In this document: piece by piece, positions 23,774-35,271 of the stretch | Layout of the letters: every line of letters begins with the position of its first letter | Position numbering within the stretch: the first letter of the stretch is position 1 | DNA from: Aegilops tauschii subsp. strangulata | Lineage: Eukaryota > Streptophyta > Magnoliopsida > Poales > Poaceae | Direction: 5' to 3' | Length of the DNA stretch: 64,000 bases | Assembly (NCBI RefSeq): GCF_002575655.3 | Contig: NC_053040.3 | Location: 459,406,780-459,470,779 of the forward strand | Translations under genes and position numbers: made by a program | The notes under the pieces: generated by a model | Database searches by the model: none | What the model was told of the DNA's origin: nothing | Seen by the model: the letters and a program-made list of their open reading frames with translations, nothing else

Positions 23774-25375
23774 ATGGCTCCCAAGAAGAAGACGATCATA
23801 GCAATCGGCACGTCGGGAGCCGAGCGGCCCGCGCCAGTGCGGGCAAGCAGCGGGGCGGTCGCGGACAGGACCGGAGCCGCGGCCCGCGAGCATCAGCATC
23901 GCTCCGGCAGTCAGAGCCTGGCGAGCGGCGTCGTTCATGCGCCAGACGACAAGCCGGACGCCGCCAGATCCAGAGACGGGGCAGGGACCCTCGCAGGCGG
24001 CGCGGGGCCCTCCAGGGGCGTCGCTGTGCCCCCTACGGGCGGTGCAGCGACCTCCGAGACGCCCACCCCGGCGCCCACAGTGCGTTCTTCCCATGGTGTG
24101 CGCGACGAGCAGCGTCACCATGCCGGTGACCCTGGACACCGCCATGGGAAGAGCCCTGTGCATCGTCCGCGGGACGAAGGAGTCCAGCATGCCCACTGAA
24201 GCGCTGGCGAAAATGGCACACAGCCGCTGGGCCGTGACTGAGCTCCTTCTAACGTGGTTAGAAGTCGAAGCGCGCCACAGTCCATGCAACTGTCGCCACC
24301 ACCCACGCCGGCAGAAGCTTTGGCGCGCGCGCAGCTGCTCCTAGACTTCCCTCCTGCTACAGAGAAGCTCGACGAGTGGAGAGCCACCATCCGGAGCATC
24401 CTCGTCGTCGCCAACAAAGATGATCCGTGACCGGCGGGGCCCTCGGGCCGGCGCTCCGTCGAGCCACCACATGTCAGCGGTGGGAGGACCGGGGGAGCTG
24501 CAGCTACAGTACACTCTCCTCCCCCGCGCCAGCTGCCACCGGTGTCGATCCGTCGTGACGACGCATGTGATAACATTTCCATAGCGTCGTCCAACCCACG
24601 GACCCACCGCAATCAGCGCCAAGTTCTTCGAGAACGAGCTCATGAAGACGCTCGGGCCACTATCGAGCGCCAGCGCGATACACGCCACCAGTCGGACAAG
24701 CGGGCGGGACCCGCTATGGACCACCCAGCACCGGGGGGCTCCGGCGGCCTACCTTACGAGGTGGGTTGCCCAGCCTTTACCCGCGAGCTTCGGCAGTTCC
24801 AGTGGCCGTCCCACCGCACGTTCAAGCCCGACGCCGGCGAGAAGTACAATGGCAAGACCCATCCGTCAGAGTTCCTCAGCATCTACACCAACGCGATGCA
24901 AGCTGCCGGGGCTCGTGACGACAAGGTGCTTGCCAATTACTTCCCGTTAGCACTGAAGCCCAATGTCATGTCTTGGTTGATGCACTTGCTGGCGGATTCC
25001 ATTTCTTCTTGGTCGGATCTGTGCCATGAGTTCGTTGGTGCCTTCACTGGAGGCCACCAAGCTCATGGCCAGGCCACTGATTTGCATATCATTCCCCAGA
25101 AGGAAGGGGAAAACCTGCGCAAGTACATCCAGAGATTTAGCCGGGTGCAATACAACATCCCCGATGTTCATCCCGCCGCCGTGATTAGCGCGTTCCATCA
25201 AAACATGTGCAACCGCAAGATGCGCGAAGAGCTGGCGATGACCAAGGTTAAGGATGTGGCTGGACTTTATGTTCTGGCCGATAGGTGCACCCGGGCTGAA
25301 GAGGGAAGGAAGTACCCCGGCGAGGACGCCGGCGTGGAAACTGACTCCACTGATGAAGACACCGTCGCCCGATGA
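23774..25375 (+). pseudogene. Tat-like gag
   Basis: The N-terminus MAPKKKTIIAIGTSGAER opens at 23774 but stops at 24199. The core is open again in the same frame from 24542 to 25375. It has the Retrotrans_gag features FKPDAGEKYNGKTHPSEFL, LKPNVMSWL and GENLRKYIQRFSRV. The 24200..24541 stretch can only be read with frame changes, so the copy is broken. Gag would form the particle that packages the RNA. The last codons overlap the next ORF by ATGA at 25372. Confidence 0.85.
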
Positions 25376-26452
25376 AGAAGGGCCGGCATTGCAACAGGAA
25401 ACGCAAGGGCAAGACCGTGCTTGCCGTCGAGGGATCCGACAGCACCAGCGCCGCTAAGAAGGCCAAGGCAGACGACCCCGGCAAAGAAATTGCCGGGTGT
25501 GCCGCTTGCCGGGCCTTGGCGGCTGCCGACAAGCCGGGGAGCTCCGACAAGCAGTATTGCAAGATGCATCGCACCAAGGGCCACGACCTCCAGAACTGCC
25601 GACAGGTCGAGCTGCTGGCCGAAAAGCAAAGGGCCGAGTATGAGAGGCGGGACAAGGAGAAGGGTCAAGACTGTGCCGAAGGATCCGGCAAGAAGCGTGG
25701 CGGCCAAGGAGGCCACCGCGGCAAGGAGAACCAGCAAGAGAGGCCCGCCCGGGGCCGTGACAAGAAACAAGAAGACGATGATCATGACGAGGACGACGAG
25801 TCCGGCGAGCAAGAGTTCCAGAAGGCTACGGAGGCCATGTGCGTCGATGGTGGCGCCTCGCTGCATACTTCTCACCGCCAGCTCAAGCAGTGGGCGCGTG
25901 AGATTACAGTAGCAGAGCCGTCGTTCGACGCTCAGAAGCCACTAGAGTGGTCCAGCACGCCCCTCATCTTTGACACCGAGGACCACCCTGACCGCACAAC
26001 TGCGGTCGGGTGTTTGTCGTTGTTGGTCTCGCCAACGATACGCAACCTCAAGGTGAACACTAGACAAGTTCATGGCGGCGTCGCACTACGCCTACAACAC
26101 GCTGAAGATGCCTGGGCCGTTGACCATCATCACCGTCCCCTCCGACAAGAAGGATGCGCTGATCTGCGCCGACCTACTCTACCGGGAAGCAGTTGCAGCA
26201 GCTGCCGCCAAGGCACTTGCTCCTGCCGCTGAAGCCCCGGGAGGGAAGAAGAAGCCCGGCAAGACCTCTCGCACCCACTCGGGCAAGCGCACCTCCTCGG
26301 AGTGTTGTGCTACCGTCGAGGACGTGCCAGAGAGCTCCACCAGCAAGAGCAAGAAATCCAGAGTTGCACCACCGCAGACCAAGAGGGTGTCCGTTAGGGA
26401 GGATGGCACGGGAGGGGCTTTCACCATAAGCTCCACCCTCGACAGCAAATAG
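25372..26452 (+). pseudogene. Tat-like nucleocapsid and protease region with protease core deleted
   Basis: The ORF from 25372 has a knuckle-like CKMHRTKGHDLQNC near 25558, then a basic/acidic linker and CVDGGASLHTSHRQLKQWARE near 25840. It continues to PTIRNLKV near 26055. The next recognisable block, KFMAASHYAYNTLKMPGP (26066 on), is in another frame. In relatives these two blocks are separated by the retropepsin with its D-S/G-G active site; here only about ten bases separate them. The protease is therefore missing, and the frame shifts at the deletion. The downstream linker is Lys/Ser-rich and ends at a TAG (26450). Confidence 0.75.
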
Positions 26453-27979
26453 GAAGGCGCGCTCGTCACCTTCCTGCGGGCAAATGTTGATGTGTTTGCA
26501 TGGCAAGCATCCGACGTCCCCGGTGTTCCCAGGGAGGTGATTGAGCACCACCTAGCTGTCTGTCCTCATGCGTAGCCCGTCAAGCAGAAGGTCAGGAAGC
26601 AGGCTCTGGAAAGGCAAGAGTTTATCACAGAAGAGATTAGGAAGTTGGAAGCAGCAGGTTTGGTGAGAGGAGTGCTCCATCCGACGTGGTTGGCCAATCC
26701 GGTGGTAATGCGCAAGGCAAATGGGAAGTGGAGGCTGTGTATTGACTACACAGATATCAATAAGGCTTGTCCCAAGGACCCCTTCCCGTTGCCGCGCATC
26801 GACCAGATTGTTGACTCCACGGCCGGGTGTGATTTGTTGTCATTCCTCGATGCCTACTCGGGCTACCACCATATCTTCATGACAAGAGAAGATGAAGAGA
26901 AGACATCATTTATCGCCCCATGTGGTACGTATTGCTTTTTACGGATGCCTTTCGGGTTGAAGAGTGCTGGCTCAACTTTTGCAAGAGCGGTCCAAATTGG
27001 TTTTGAACCCCAGCTCCATAGAAATATGGAAGCATACATGGATGACATAGTGGTCAAAACCAAAGACAGGGCAACTCTTGTACAAGACCTGGAAGAGACG
27101 TTTGCCAACCTGCGCAAGATCAACCTCAAGCTGAACCCTGAGAAGTGTGTCTTCGGCATTCCGTCCGGCAAACTTCTCGGGTTCTTTGTGTCGCAGCGTG
27201 GGATCGAGGCAAACCCAGATAAGATCAAGGCTATTGAGCATATTGAGGCGCCCAAGTGGATCAAGGATGTGCGTCGGCTCACTGCCTGCGTTGCCGCCAT
27301 GAGCCGATTCATCTCCAAGTCTGCCGAGCGCGCCCTTCCCTTTTTTAAAATCTTGAAGAAGGCAGGCCCAATGGAGTGGACCCCAGAAGCCGAGGCGACG
27401 TTGCAGGATCTGAAGAAATACCTTTCCTCCACGCCAATACTGGTTGCGCCTAAACCACAAGAGCCGTTGCTGCTGTATCTGGCGGCAACGAATCAAGTGG
27501 TCAGCGCCGCACTAGTGGCGCAGAGGGAGGTCGACGAAGAGGCAGTGGCCATGGCAGGACCGGCGGATGGCAAGCCAGAGATTCCCCCGGTAGGGCCTGG
27601 TGCCGGTAAGGCAAGGCCCCCGGCAGAGTCTGACGCCATCGGGGCAGTGCCCGCGCAGTCAAGTGAAGTGGTGCGGAAGAAGAAGATGATGCAGCACCCG
27701 GTTTACTTCGTCAGCTCCCTCTTGCAGGGTGCCAGGTCAAGGTACTCCGGTGTGCAGAAATTGCTCTTCGGCCTCCTTATGGCCTCGAGGAAGCTGCGTC
27801 ATTACTTCCAAGCCCACGAGATCATTGTCGTCACCCGCCTCCCGTTGCAACGGATACTGCACAACCCAGATGCAACCGGAAGGATTGTGGAGTGGGCCTT
27901 GGAGTTGTCAAGCTTTGACTTGAAGTTTGAAAGTACCTTGACAATCCAGAGCAGAGTCTTGGCGGAGTTCATTGCATAA
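26453..27979 (+). pseudogene. Tat-like reverse transcriptase and first RNase H
   Basis: Frame 2 runs straight from the previous segment through two nonsense codons, TAG 26450..26452 and TAG 26573..26575, then stays open from 26576 to a TAA at 27977. Motifs: GVLHPTWLANPVVMRKANGKWR, IDYTDINKACPKDPFPLPRID, DLLSFLDAYSGYHHI, RMPFGLKSAGSTFAR, the catalytic YMDDIVVKT near 27035, KLLGFFVSQRGIE. An RNase H-like region follows (LLLYLAATNQVVSAALV...KLRHYFQAH). Catalytic residues look intact. A ~75-residue A/P-rich insert (near 27535..27680) splits the RNase H domain. Confidence 0.92.
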
Positions 27980-28706
27980 TGGACCTCAACGCCCGACGAA
28001 GAAATCCAGGAGACCGCTCTCCCCGGCAAGGAGGCAAGCCGCGACTGGATCATGTACTTTGATGGGGCTTTCTCGCTGCAAGGCGCCGGTGCCGGTGTGC
28101 TGCTCGTCGCACCCACCAGAGAGCACCTCAAGTATGTGATCCAGATGCACTTTCCCAGGGAGATGTCCACAAACAACACTGCTGAGTACGAGGGGCTGCT
28201 TGCCGGTCTCAGGATCGCGGCGGACCTCGGGGTGAAGAAGCTCATCGTCAGGGGTGATTCACAGCTTGTCGTCAGGCAAGTCAATAAAGATTACCAGAGT
28301 CCGTTGATGGAGGCCTACGTAGATGAGGTGAGGAAGCTGGAGGAGCGCTTCGACGGTATACAAGCAGAGCACGTTCCCCGAGCGAAGAACGACATCGCTG
28401 ACTACCTGTCAAAAGGCGCTGCATTCAAGCTGCCTGTGGAACCAGGTACCTTTTTGCTCCGGTTAACTCAACCATCCATCGAACCATTAACGGAGCAGAA
28501 CAAGCGGAGGAAATTAGGCCCCGGCAAGTACTTTCCCGCCGAGCCTCCAGGGGCTGCCGGCAAGGGTGTTGCCGCAGATTCTGAGCCTGCCAAGGGGCAG
28601 CTGGCTCCGGCAGGGCGCCACGCCCTGGCCGTAGAGACGGCAACCCCGATGGCAGAAGAGATGCCTTTGGTCCTTGCCGTCGAGCCCCAGGCTCCGGCAT
28701 GGGCAT
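27980..28706 (+). pseudogene. Tat-like second (archaeal-type) RNase H
   Basis: It continues in the same frame as RT after the TAA at 27977. It starts WTSTPDEEIQE and contains MYFDGAFSLQGAGAGV, NTAEYEGLLAGLRIAADLG, VRGDSQLVVRQVNKDY and ADYLSKGAAFKLP. These carry the D-E-D residues of an RNase H of the archaeal type, a hallmark of the Tat lineage. A low-complexity A/P-rich tail follows. At about 28700 the frame shifts into the integrase. Confidence 0.9.
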
Positions 28707-29069
28707 AACACACCGTCATTTCCTCCAGACAGGGGAACTTCCTGAGGAGCAGGAAGAAGTGGAAAAACTAGCCCATCGCTCTGCCTTGTACCAGTTCGTC
28801 GATGACGTCCTGTACAGAAAAAGACTGAACGGTATGAAATTGAAGTGCATCCCCCGGGAGGAAGGACTGGAGTTGTTGGCAGAGACACATGGAGGCATAT
28901 GTGGCTCCCACATAGGGTCGAGGGCCCTTGCCGGCAAGGCATTCCGGCAAGGCTTCTTCTGGCCCACCGCCCTCCAGAATGCGACGACACTAGTAACCAG
29001 GTGTGAAGCATGCCAGTTCCATTCGAAGAAGCTTCATCAACCAGCTCAAGCCCTTCAAACAATCCCTCT
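28699..29069 (+). pseudogene. Tat-like integrase, N-terminal zinc-binding part (interrupted)
   Basis: Contains LPEEQEEVEKLAHRSALYQF, then H-GGICGSHIGSRALAGK and FWPTALQNATTLVTRCEAC, an HHCC zinc finger. It breaks off at QTIPL, exactly where the Athila-like element (29070) inserted. The protein resumes at 36785 with SWPFSVWGLDILGPF. Confidence 0.92.
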
Positions 29070-30592
29070 TGATGACCCACAAGTGTAGGGGATCTATCGT
29101 AGTCCTTTCGATAAGTAAGAGTGTCGAACCCAACGAGGAGCAGAAGGAAATGATAAGCAGTTTTCAGCAAGGTATTCTCTGCAAGCACTGAAATTATAGG
29201 TAACAGATAGTTTTGTGATTAGATAATTTGTAACGAGTAACAAGTAACAAGTGTAAATAAAGTGCAGCAAGATGGCCCAATCCTTTTTGTAGCAAAGGAC
29301 AAGCCTGGACAATTTCTTATATGAAGGAAAACGCTCCCGAGGACACATGGGAATTATCGTCAAGCTAGTTTTCATCACGTTCATATGATTCGCGTTCGGT
29401 ACTTTGATAATTTGATATGTGGGTGGACCGGTGCTTGGGTACTATCCTTACTTGGACAAGCATCCCACTTATGATTAACTCCTATTGCAAGCATCCACAA
29501 CTACAAAAGAAGTATTAAGGTAAACCTAACTATAGCATGAAACATATGGATCCAAATCAGCCCCTTACGAAGCAACGCATAAACTAGGGTTTAAGCTTCT
29601 GTCACTCTAGCAACCCATCATCTACTTATTACTTCCCAATGCCTTCCTCTAGGCCCAAACAATGGTGAAGTGTCATGTAGTCGACATTCACATAACACCA
29701 CTAGAGGAGAGACAAACAAACATCTCATCAAAATATCGAACGAATACCAAATTCACATGACTACTAATAGCAAGACTTCTCCCATGTCCTCAGGAACAAA
29801 AGTAACTACTCACAAAGCATATTCATGTTCATAATCAGAGGGGTATTAATATGCATATAGGATCTGAACATATGATCTTCCACCAAATAAACCAACTAGC
29901 ATCAACTAAAAGGAGTAATCAACACTACTAGCAACCTACAGGTACCAATCCCAGACTTGGAGACAAAGATTGGATATAAGAGATGAACTAGGGTTTTAGA
30001 GGAGATGGTGCTGGTGAAGATGTTGATGGAGATTGGCCCCCTCCCGATGAGAGGAGCGTTGGTGATGACGATGGCGATGATTTCCCCCTCCCGAAGGGAA
30101 GTTTCCCCGGCAGAACAGCTCTGCCAGAGCCCTAGATTGGTTCCGCCAAGGTTCCGCCTCGTGGCGGCGGAGTCTCGTCCCGAAAGCTTGCTTATGATTT
30201 TTTCTCGGACGAAAGACTTCATATAGCAGAAGATGGGCACTGAAGGGCCACCAGGGGGCCCACGAGGCAGGGGACGCGCCCAGGGGGGTAGGGCGCGCCC
30301 CCCACCCTCGTGGCCAGGGTGTGCGCCCCCTCTGGTATTTTCTTCGCTCAATATTTTCTATATTTCCAAAAATAACTTCCATGGAGTTTCAGGACTTTTG
30401 GAGTTGTGCAGAATAGGTCTCTAATATTTGCTCCTTTTCCAGCCCAGAATTCCAGCTGCCGGCATTCTCCCTCTTTATGTAAACCTTGTAAAATAAGAGA
30501 GAATCGGCATAAGTATTGTGACATAATGTGCAATAACAGCCCATAATGCAATAAATATCGATATAAAAGCATGATGCAAAATGGACGTATCA
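29070..30592 (-). repeat. Athila-like 3' LTR
   Basis: 1523 bp, ends TG..CA. Pairs with 35272..36784. Confidence 0.96.
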
Positions 30593-31073
30593 ACTCCCCC
30601 AAGCTTAGACCTCGCTTGTCCTCAAGCGGAAGCCGATAATGATAAATATGTCCACATGTTTAGAGATAGAGGTGTCGATAAAATAAAATACGGACATGAG
30701 GGCATCATGATCATTCTTATAACAACAACATATATGGATATTATCATATGATTTCTTATGCTCAAGTAATAATCTATTCACAATGCAAAGTATGAATCAG
30801 AAACTTCATTGAGAACGAACAAACTATATTCTCAGTCATTGAGGCAATTGCAATTTATCATAACATCACAAAGAGTCAATATAAGAGCTTTTTCAGCAAG
30901 TCCACATACTCAACTATCATTTAGTCTTTCACAATTTCTAACACTCACGCAATACTTGTGGTTACGGAGTTTTAATCGGACACAGAGAAAGATAGGGGCT
31001 TATAGTTTCGCCTCCCAACCTTTTACCTCAAGGGTAATGTCAGCAATAATAGCTCATGCTAACTTACATCCAG

Positions 31074-31150
<77 letters not shown>

Positions 31151-32210
31151 GATCTTTCCAACACAAGGTGCTTGCCAAAGTATAAAATGTAAAAAGGAAA
31201 GGTGAAGATCACCATGACTCTTGCATAAGGTAGAAGATAAAAGTAAAAGATAGGCCCTTCGCAGAGGGAAGCAGAGGTTGTCATGCGCTTTCAGGGTTAG
31301 ATGCACAAAATCTTAATGCGAAAGAACGTCACTTTATATTGCCACTTGTGATATGGACCTTTATTATGCAGTCCGTCGCTTTTATTTCTTCCACATCACA
31401 AGATCGTATAAAGCTTATTTCCTCCACACTAATCAATCATACATATTTAGAGAGCAATTTTTATTGCTTGTACCGATGACAACTTACTTGAAGGATCTTA
31501 TTCAATCCATGGGTAGATATGATGGACTCTCATGGTTAAACTGGGTTTAAGGGAATTTGGAAGCACAAGTAGTATTTGTACTTGGTGCAAAGAATTGGCT
31601 AGCATGAGGGAGAAAGGCAAACTCAACATGTTGGATGATCCATGACAATATACTTTATCTCAGATATAAGAAAACATAACCCATTACGTTGTCTTCCTTG
31701 TCCAACATGAACTCTTTAGCATGTCATATTTTAATGAGTGCTCACAATCATAAAAGATGTCCAAGATAGTATATTTATATGTGAAACCTCTCTTTCTTTA
31801 TTACTTCCTATTAATTGCAACGATGACCAAAACTATGTTTGTCAACTCTCAACAACTTTTAATCATCATACTCTTTATGTGTGAAGTCATTACTCTCATA
31901 AGATCAATATGATCTCTTTATTTCTTTTATTCTTTCTTTTTCTTTTATTCCCTCAAAATCATGGCAAAATAATCAAGCCCTTGACTCAACACTAATCTTT
32001 ATTATATAACTCACGGACTCGATTACATAAAGGGATCATAAAGTAGAACTCAAAACTAAATCATACTAAAACTTTATTCTACTAGATCAAGATATTACTA
32101 AAAGGATCGAACTAAGAAAACGGTAAAGATAGGAGTGTGATGGTGATACGATACCGGGGCACCTCCCCCAAGCTTGGCAGTTGCCAAGGGGAGTGCCCAT
32201 ACCCATGTGA
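30593..32210 (-). other. Athila-like 3' untranslated region
   Basis: Begins with the polypurine tract on the minus strand (AAGCTTGGGGGAGT). A second PPT-like copy (AAGCTTGGGGGAGGTGCC) lies near 32155..32175. Otherwise AT-rich and non-coding, with one long (TA)n tract. An env-like ORF is not seen. Confidence 0.6.
31075..31149. repeat. (TA)n microsatellite, about 37 units
   Basis: Uninterrupted TA dinucleotides. In-frame peptides of repeated Ile-Tyr in this stretch are artefacts. Confidence 0.97.
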
Positions 32211-32576
32211 TTATATCTCCTTTGTTGGTGAAGAAGATGGAGGTGATGATGGATAGTCGCACATCGAGCGTAAGAGGTCCTCCAACTTGCGGATAATGCC
32301 CTTGAGTGCGATGATATGCTCCTTCAACAAAATATTTTCACGTGTGAGATACTTGTTTTGTATACGAGCTAACTCAATCATCTTGAAAGCTTCGATCTCA
32401 GTCGGGGTAAGAAGATTGTGATCAAGTTGAAGGATGTCTTCTGCTGCCGGAGCTTGGTCCTCCGTGGCCTTCTTGATCCCTTCATCCTTGTTGATCTCCA
32501 TGGGTTCTTCCCTCTTCAGCTCTATCTTCATTAGCCAAGCATCGTTGTCACCATTGTTGGAGGAGGGGGACGTCAT
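32211..32576 (-). CDS. Small acidic coiled-coil ORF of Athila-like element
   Basis: About 121 codons from the ATG at 32576, starting MTSPSSNNGDNDAWLMKIEL. It has a heptad-rich stretch (LTRENILLKEHIIALKGIIRKLEDLL) and a Ser/Pro tail, then a TAA. It lies between integrase and the polypurine tract, where Athila elements may carry an extra 3' gene. There is no signal peptide or membrane helix, so it is not an envelope protein. Function unknown. Confidence 0.5.
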   Translation of the reverse strand: MTSPSSNNGDNDAWLMKIELKREEPMEINKDEGIKKATEDQAPAAEDILQLDHNLLTPTEIEAFKMIELARIQNKYLTRENILLKEHIIALKGIIRKLEDLLRSMCDYPSSPPSSSPTKEI

Positions 32577-32909
32577 GATGCCTGGCCTTGACAACCCTGA
32601 CAGAAAACAGCTCGACACAAGAACAAAGGATATTTGCGTGGTACGGTGGTCAAAACCTTCAGGGGATTATATAATGAATTTTTACCGACCGAAAGAAGTA
32701 TCGTGCAAGAAAACGGAGTCCGGAGAGCGCACGAGTTGCCCACAAGGCAGGGGGCACGCCCAGGGGGTAGGGCGCGCCCTCCGCCCACGTGGAGGCCTCT
32801 TGTCCTTCCCGGACTGCTTCTTATTTTCCTATTTTTCTAAATATTCCAAAACAGAGAAAATTTGCCATTAGAACTGCTTTGGAGTCGGTTTACTTACCGT
32901 ACCACATAC

Positions 32910-34339
32910 CTATTCGTTTTCGGAGTCTGAAACGTTCTGGAAAGTGTCCCTTATGTATTCCTCCGGTGTTACGGTTTCAATAACATTAGTTTCAACATTT
33001 ATAGGGTTACCTGAGATATAATGTTTGATTCTTTGACCGTTCACCACCTTCGGATTTGTGCCTTTGAATTTGTTTATTTTTATGGCACCGGAACGATAGA
33101 CCTCCTGGATAACGTAAGAACCTTCCAATTTAGAGAGAAGTTTTCCTGCAAAAAATCTTAAACGAGAGTTGTATAGCAACACATAATCACCTACATTAAA
33201 CTCACACTTTTGTATCCTTTTGTCATGCCATCTTTTAACTTTTTCTTTAAACAACTTGGCATTCTCATAGGCTTGGGTTCTCCATTCATCAAGTGAGCTT
33301 ATGTCAAATAACCTCTTCTCACCAGCGAGTTTGAAACCATAATTGAGTTCTTTAATGGCCCAGTATGCCTTATGTTCTAGTTCGAGAGGTAAGTGACATG
33401 CTTTTCCATAAACCATTTTATACGGAGACATGCCCATAGGATTTTTATATGTTGTTCTATAGGCCCATAATGCATCATCAAGTTTCTTGGACCAATTCTT
33501 TCTAGATCTATTAACAGTCTTTTGCAAAATTAATTTGAGCTCTCTATTACTCAATTCTACTTGACCACTAGACTGTGGGTGATAAGGAGATGCAATTCTA
33601 TGATTAACATCATACTTAGCAAGCATTTTACGAAAGGCACCATGAATAAAATGTGAACCACCATCAGTCATTAAATACCTAGGGACTCCAAACCTCGGAA
33701 CAATAACTTCTTTAAGCATCTTAATAGAAGTGTTATGATCAGCACTACTAGTTGGAATAGCTTCTACCCACTTAGTAACGTAATCAACAACAACTAAAAT
33801 ATGTGTATACCCATTAGAGGAAGGAAAAGGTCCCATATAATCAAAGCCCCAAACGTCAAATGGTTCAATAACAAGTGAAGAATTCATAGGCATTTTTTGA
33901 CGTCTACTAATGTTACCAATTATTTGGCATTCATCACAAGATAAGACAAACTTACGAGCATCCTTGAAGAGAGTAGGCCAATAAAAACCGGATTGCAATA
34001 CCTTATGTGTAGTTCTATCTCCAGCGTGGTGCCCTCCATAAGCCTCGGAGTGACACTTGCGTAGGATCTGTTCCTGTTCATGCTCAGGTACACAACGCCT
34101 AATAACACCATCTACTCCTTCTTTATAAAGATGTGGGTCATCCCAGACGTAATGTCTTAAATCATAGAAAAACTTTTTGTTTTGCTGGTATGTGAAACTA
34201 GGTGGTATAAATTTAGCAACAATGTAATTAGCATAATCAGCATACGATGGAGCAGTACGAGAAGCATTTATGACATTCAATTGTTCATCAGGAAAGCTAT
34301 CATCAATTGGTAGTGGGTCATCAAGAACATTCTCTAACC
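32910..34339 (-). pseudogene. Athila-like integrase, N-terminally truncated polyprotein
   Basis: One open frame from the junction at about 34339 to the stop at 32910. It opens with ENVLDDPLPIDDSFPDEQLN (the linker after RNase H), then a zinc finger (CHSEAYGGHHAGDRT, LSCDECQ). The core has DYMGPF (D), LMTDGGSHF (D) and SPYHPQSSGQVELSNRELK (E), and a chromodomain-less C-terminus follows. Catalytic residues are intact. The upstream polyprotein is gone, replaced by an unrelated LTR piece (34340..34929), so no start codon or promoter serves it. Confidence 0.92.
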
Positions 34340-34929
34340 AAAAAGAGAGAAGAAGCCATCTAGCTAATAACTATGGACCCAAAGGTCTGAGGTAAACTAC
34401 TCACACTTCATCGGAGAGGCTATGGTGTTGATGTAGAAGCCCTCCGTGATCGATGCCCCCTCTGGCGGAGCTCCGGAACAGGCCCCAAGATGGGATCTCA
34501 CGGGTACAGAAGGTTGCGGCGGTGGAATTAGGTTTTTGGCTCTGTATCTGATCGTTTGGGGGTACGTAGGTATATATAGGAGGAAGGAGTACGTCGGTGG
34601 AGCAACGTGGGGCCCACGAGGGTGGAAGGCGCGCCCCCTACCTCGTGGCTTCCTGTTAGCTTTCTTGACGTAGGGTCCAAGTCCTCTGGATCACGTTCGT
34701 TCCGAAAATCACGTTCCCGAAGGTTTCATTCCGTTTGGACTCCGTTTGATATTCTTTTTCTGCGAAACTCTGAAATAGGCAAAAAACAGCAATTCTGGGC
34801 TGGGCCTCCGGTTAATAGGTTAGTCCCAAAAATAATATAAAAGTGAATAATAAAGCCCAATAATGTCCAAAACAAAAGATAATATAGCATGGAGCAATCA
34901 AAAATTATAGATACGTTGGAGACGTATCA
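34340..34929 (-). repeat. Truncated LTR of a second gypsy family inside the Athila-like element
   Basis: In minus sense it begins TGATACGTCTCCAACGTATC at 34929 and runs into ATGGCTTCTTCTCTC near 34350. It then breaks within a T-run/TTTTTGG, where the Athila pol sequence starts. The LTR start is intact, the end missing. On the other side (34930) the gag frame is cut after FKLAGI. This is an LTR insertion whose remaining parts, with gag C-terminus, protease, RT and RNase H of the host, were deleted. Confidence 0.8.
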
Positions 34930-35163
34930 ATCCCTGCAAGCTTAAATAATCCACAAACTTCATCCACATAGATTAAGTGTAAATCAGGATGCAATGTTCC
35001 ATCTCCTGCAAAAGGATTAGCTAGCCGTTTCTTGATCATACCCGAAGGAATTTCAAAGTAAACATTTTCATTTTCAGTAGGTTCAGTAGGTTGAGGAGCA
35101 ACTCTTTGCTCTACTGGTCGAGGTGAAGATACCCCGAACAAGCCCCTCAAAGGATTACTTTCC
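34930..35163 (-). pseudogene. Athila-like gag N-terminus (about 78 codons)
   Basis: ATG at 35163: MESNPLRGLFGVSSPRP, then YFEIPSGMIKKRLANPFAGDG and HPDLHLIYVDEVCGLFKLAGI. Cut by the LTR fragment at 34929. It starts about 80 bp downstream of the primer-binding site. Confidence 0.85.
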
Positions 35164-35241
35164 ATAGTAACAAGTGACAGTAAATTTCAGCACACTATAT
35201 AAATTTTTTCTTACCAAATTCCACCTACCAAAGGCGCTTCA

Positions 35242-35260
35242 CTCCCCGGCAACGGCGCCA
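35242..35260 (-). promoter_or_regulatory. Athila-like primer-binding site
   Basis: TGGCGCCGTTGCCGGGGAG on the minus strand, 11 bases after the 5' LTR end; a perfect 19-nt site of the type (Asp-tRNA) commonly seen in Athila elements. Confidence 0.88.
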
Positions 35261-35271
35261 GAAAAGAGTCT

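Noticed and set aside
30809..31306. ORFs with repeated Ile-Tyr on both strands
   Set aside because: Translation of the (TA)n microsatellite.
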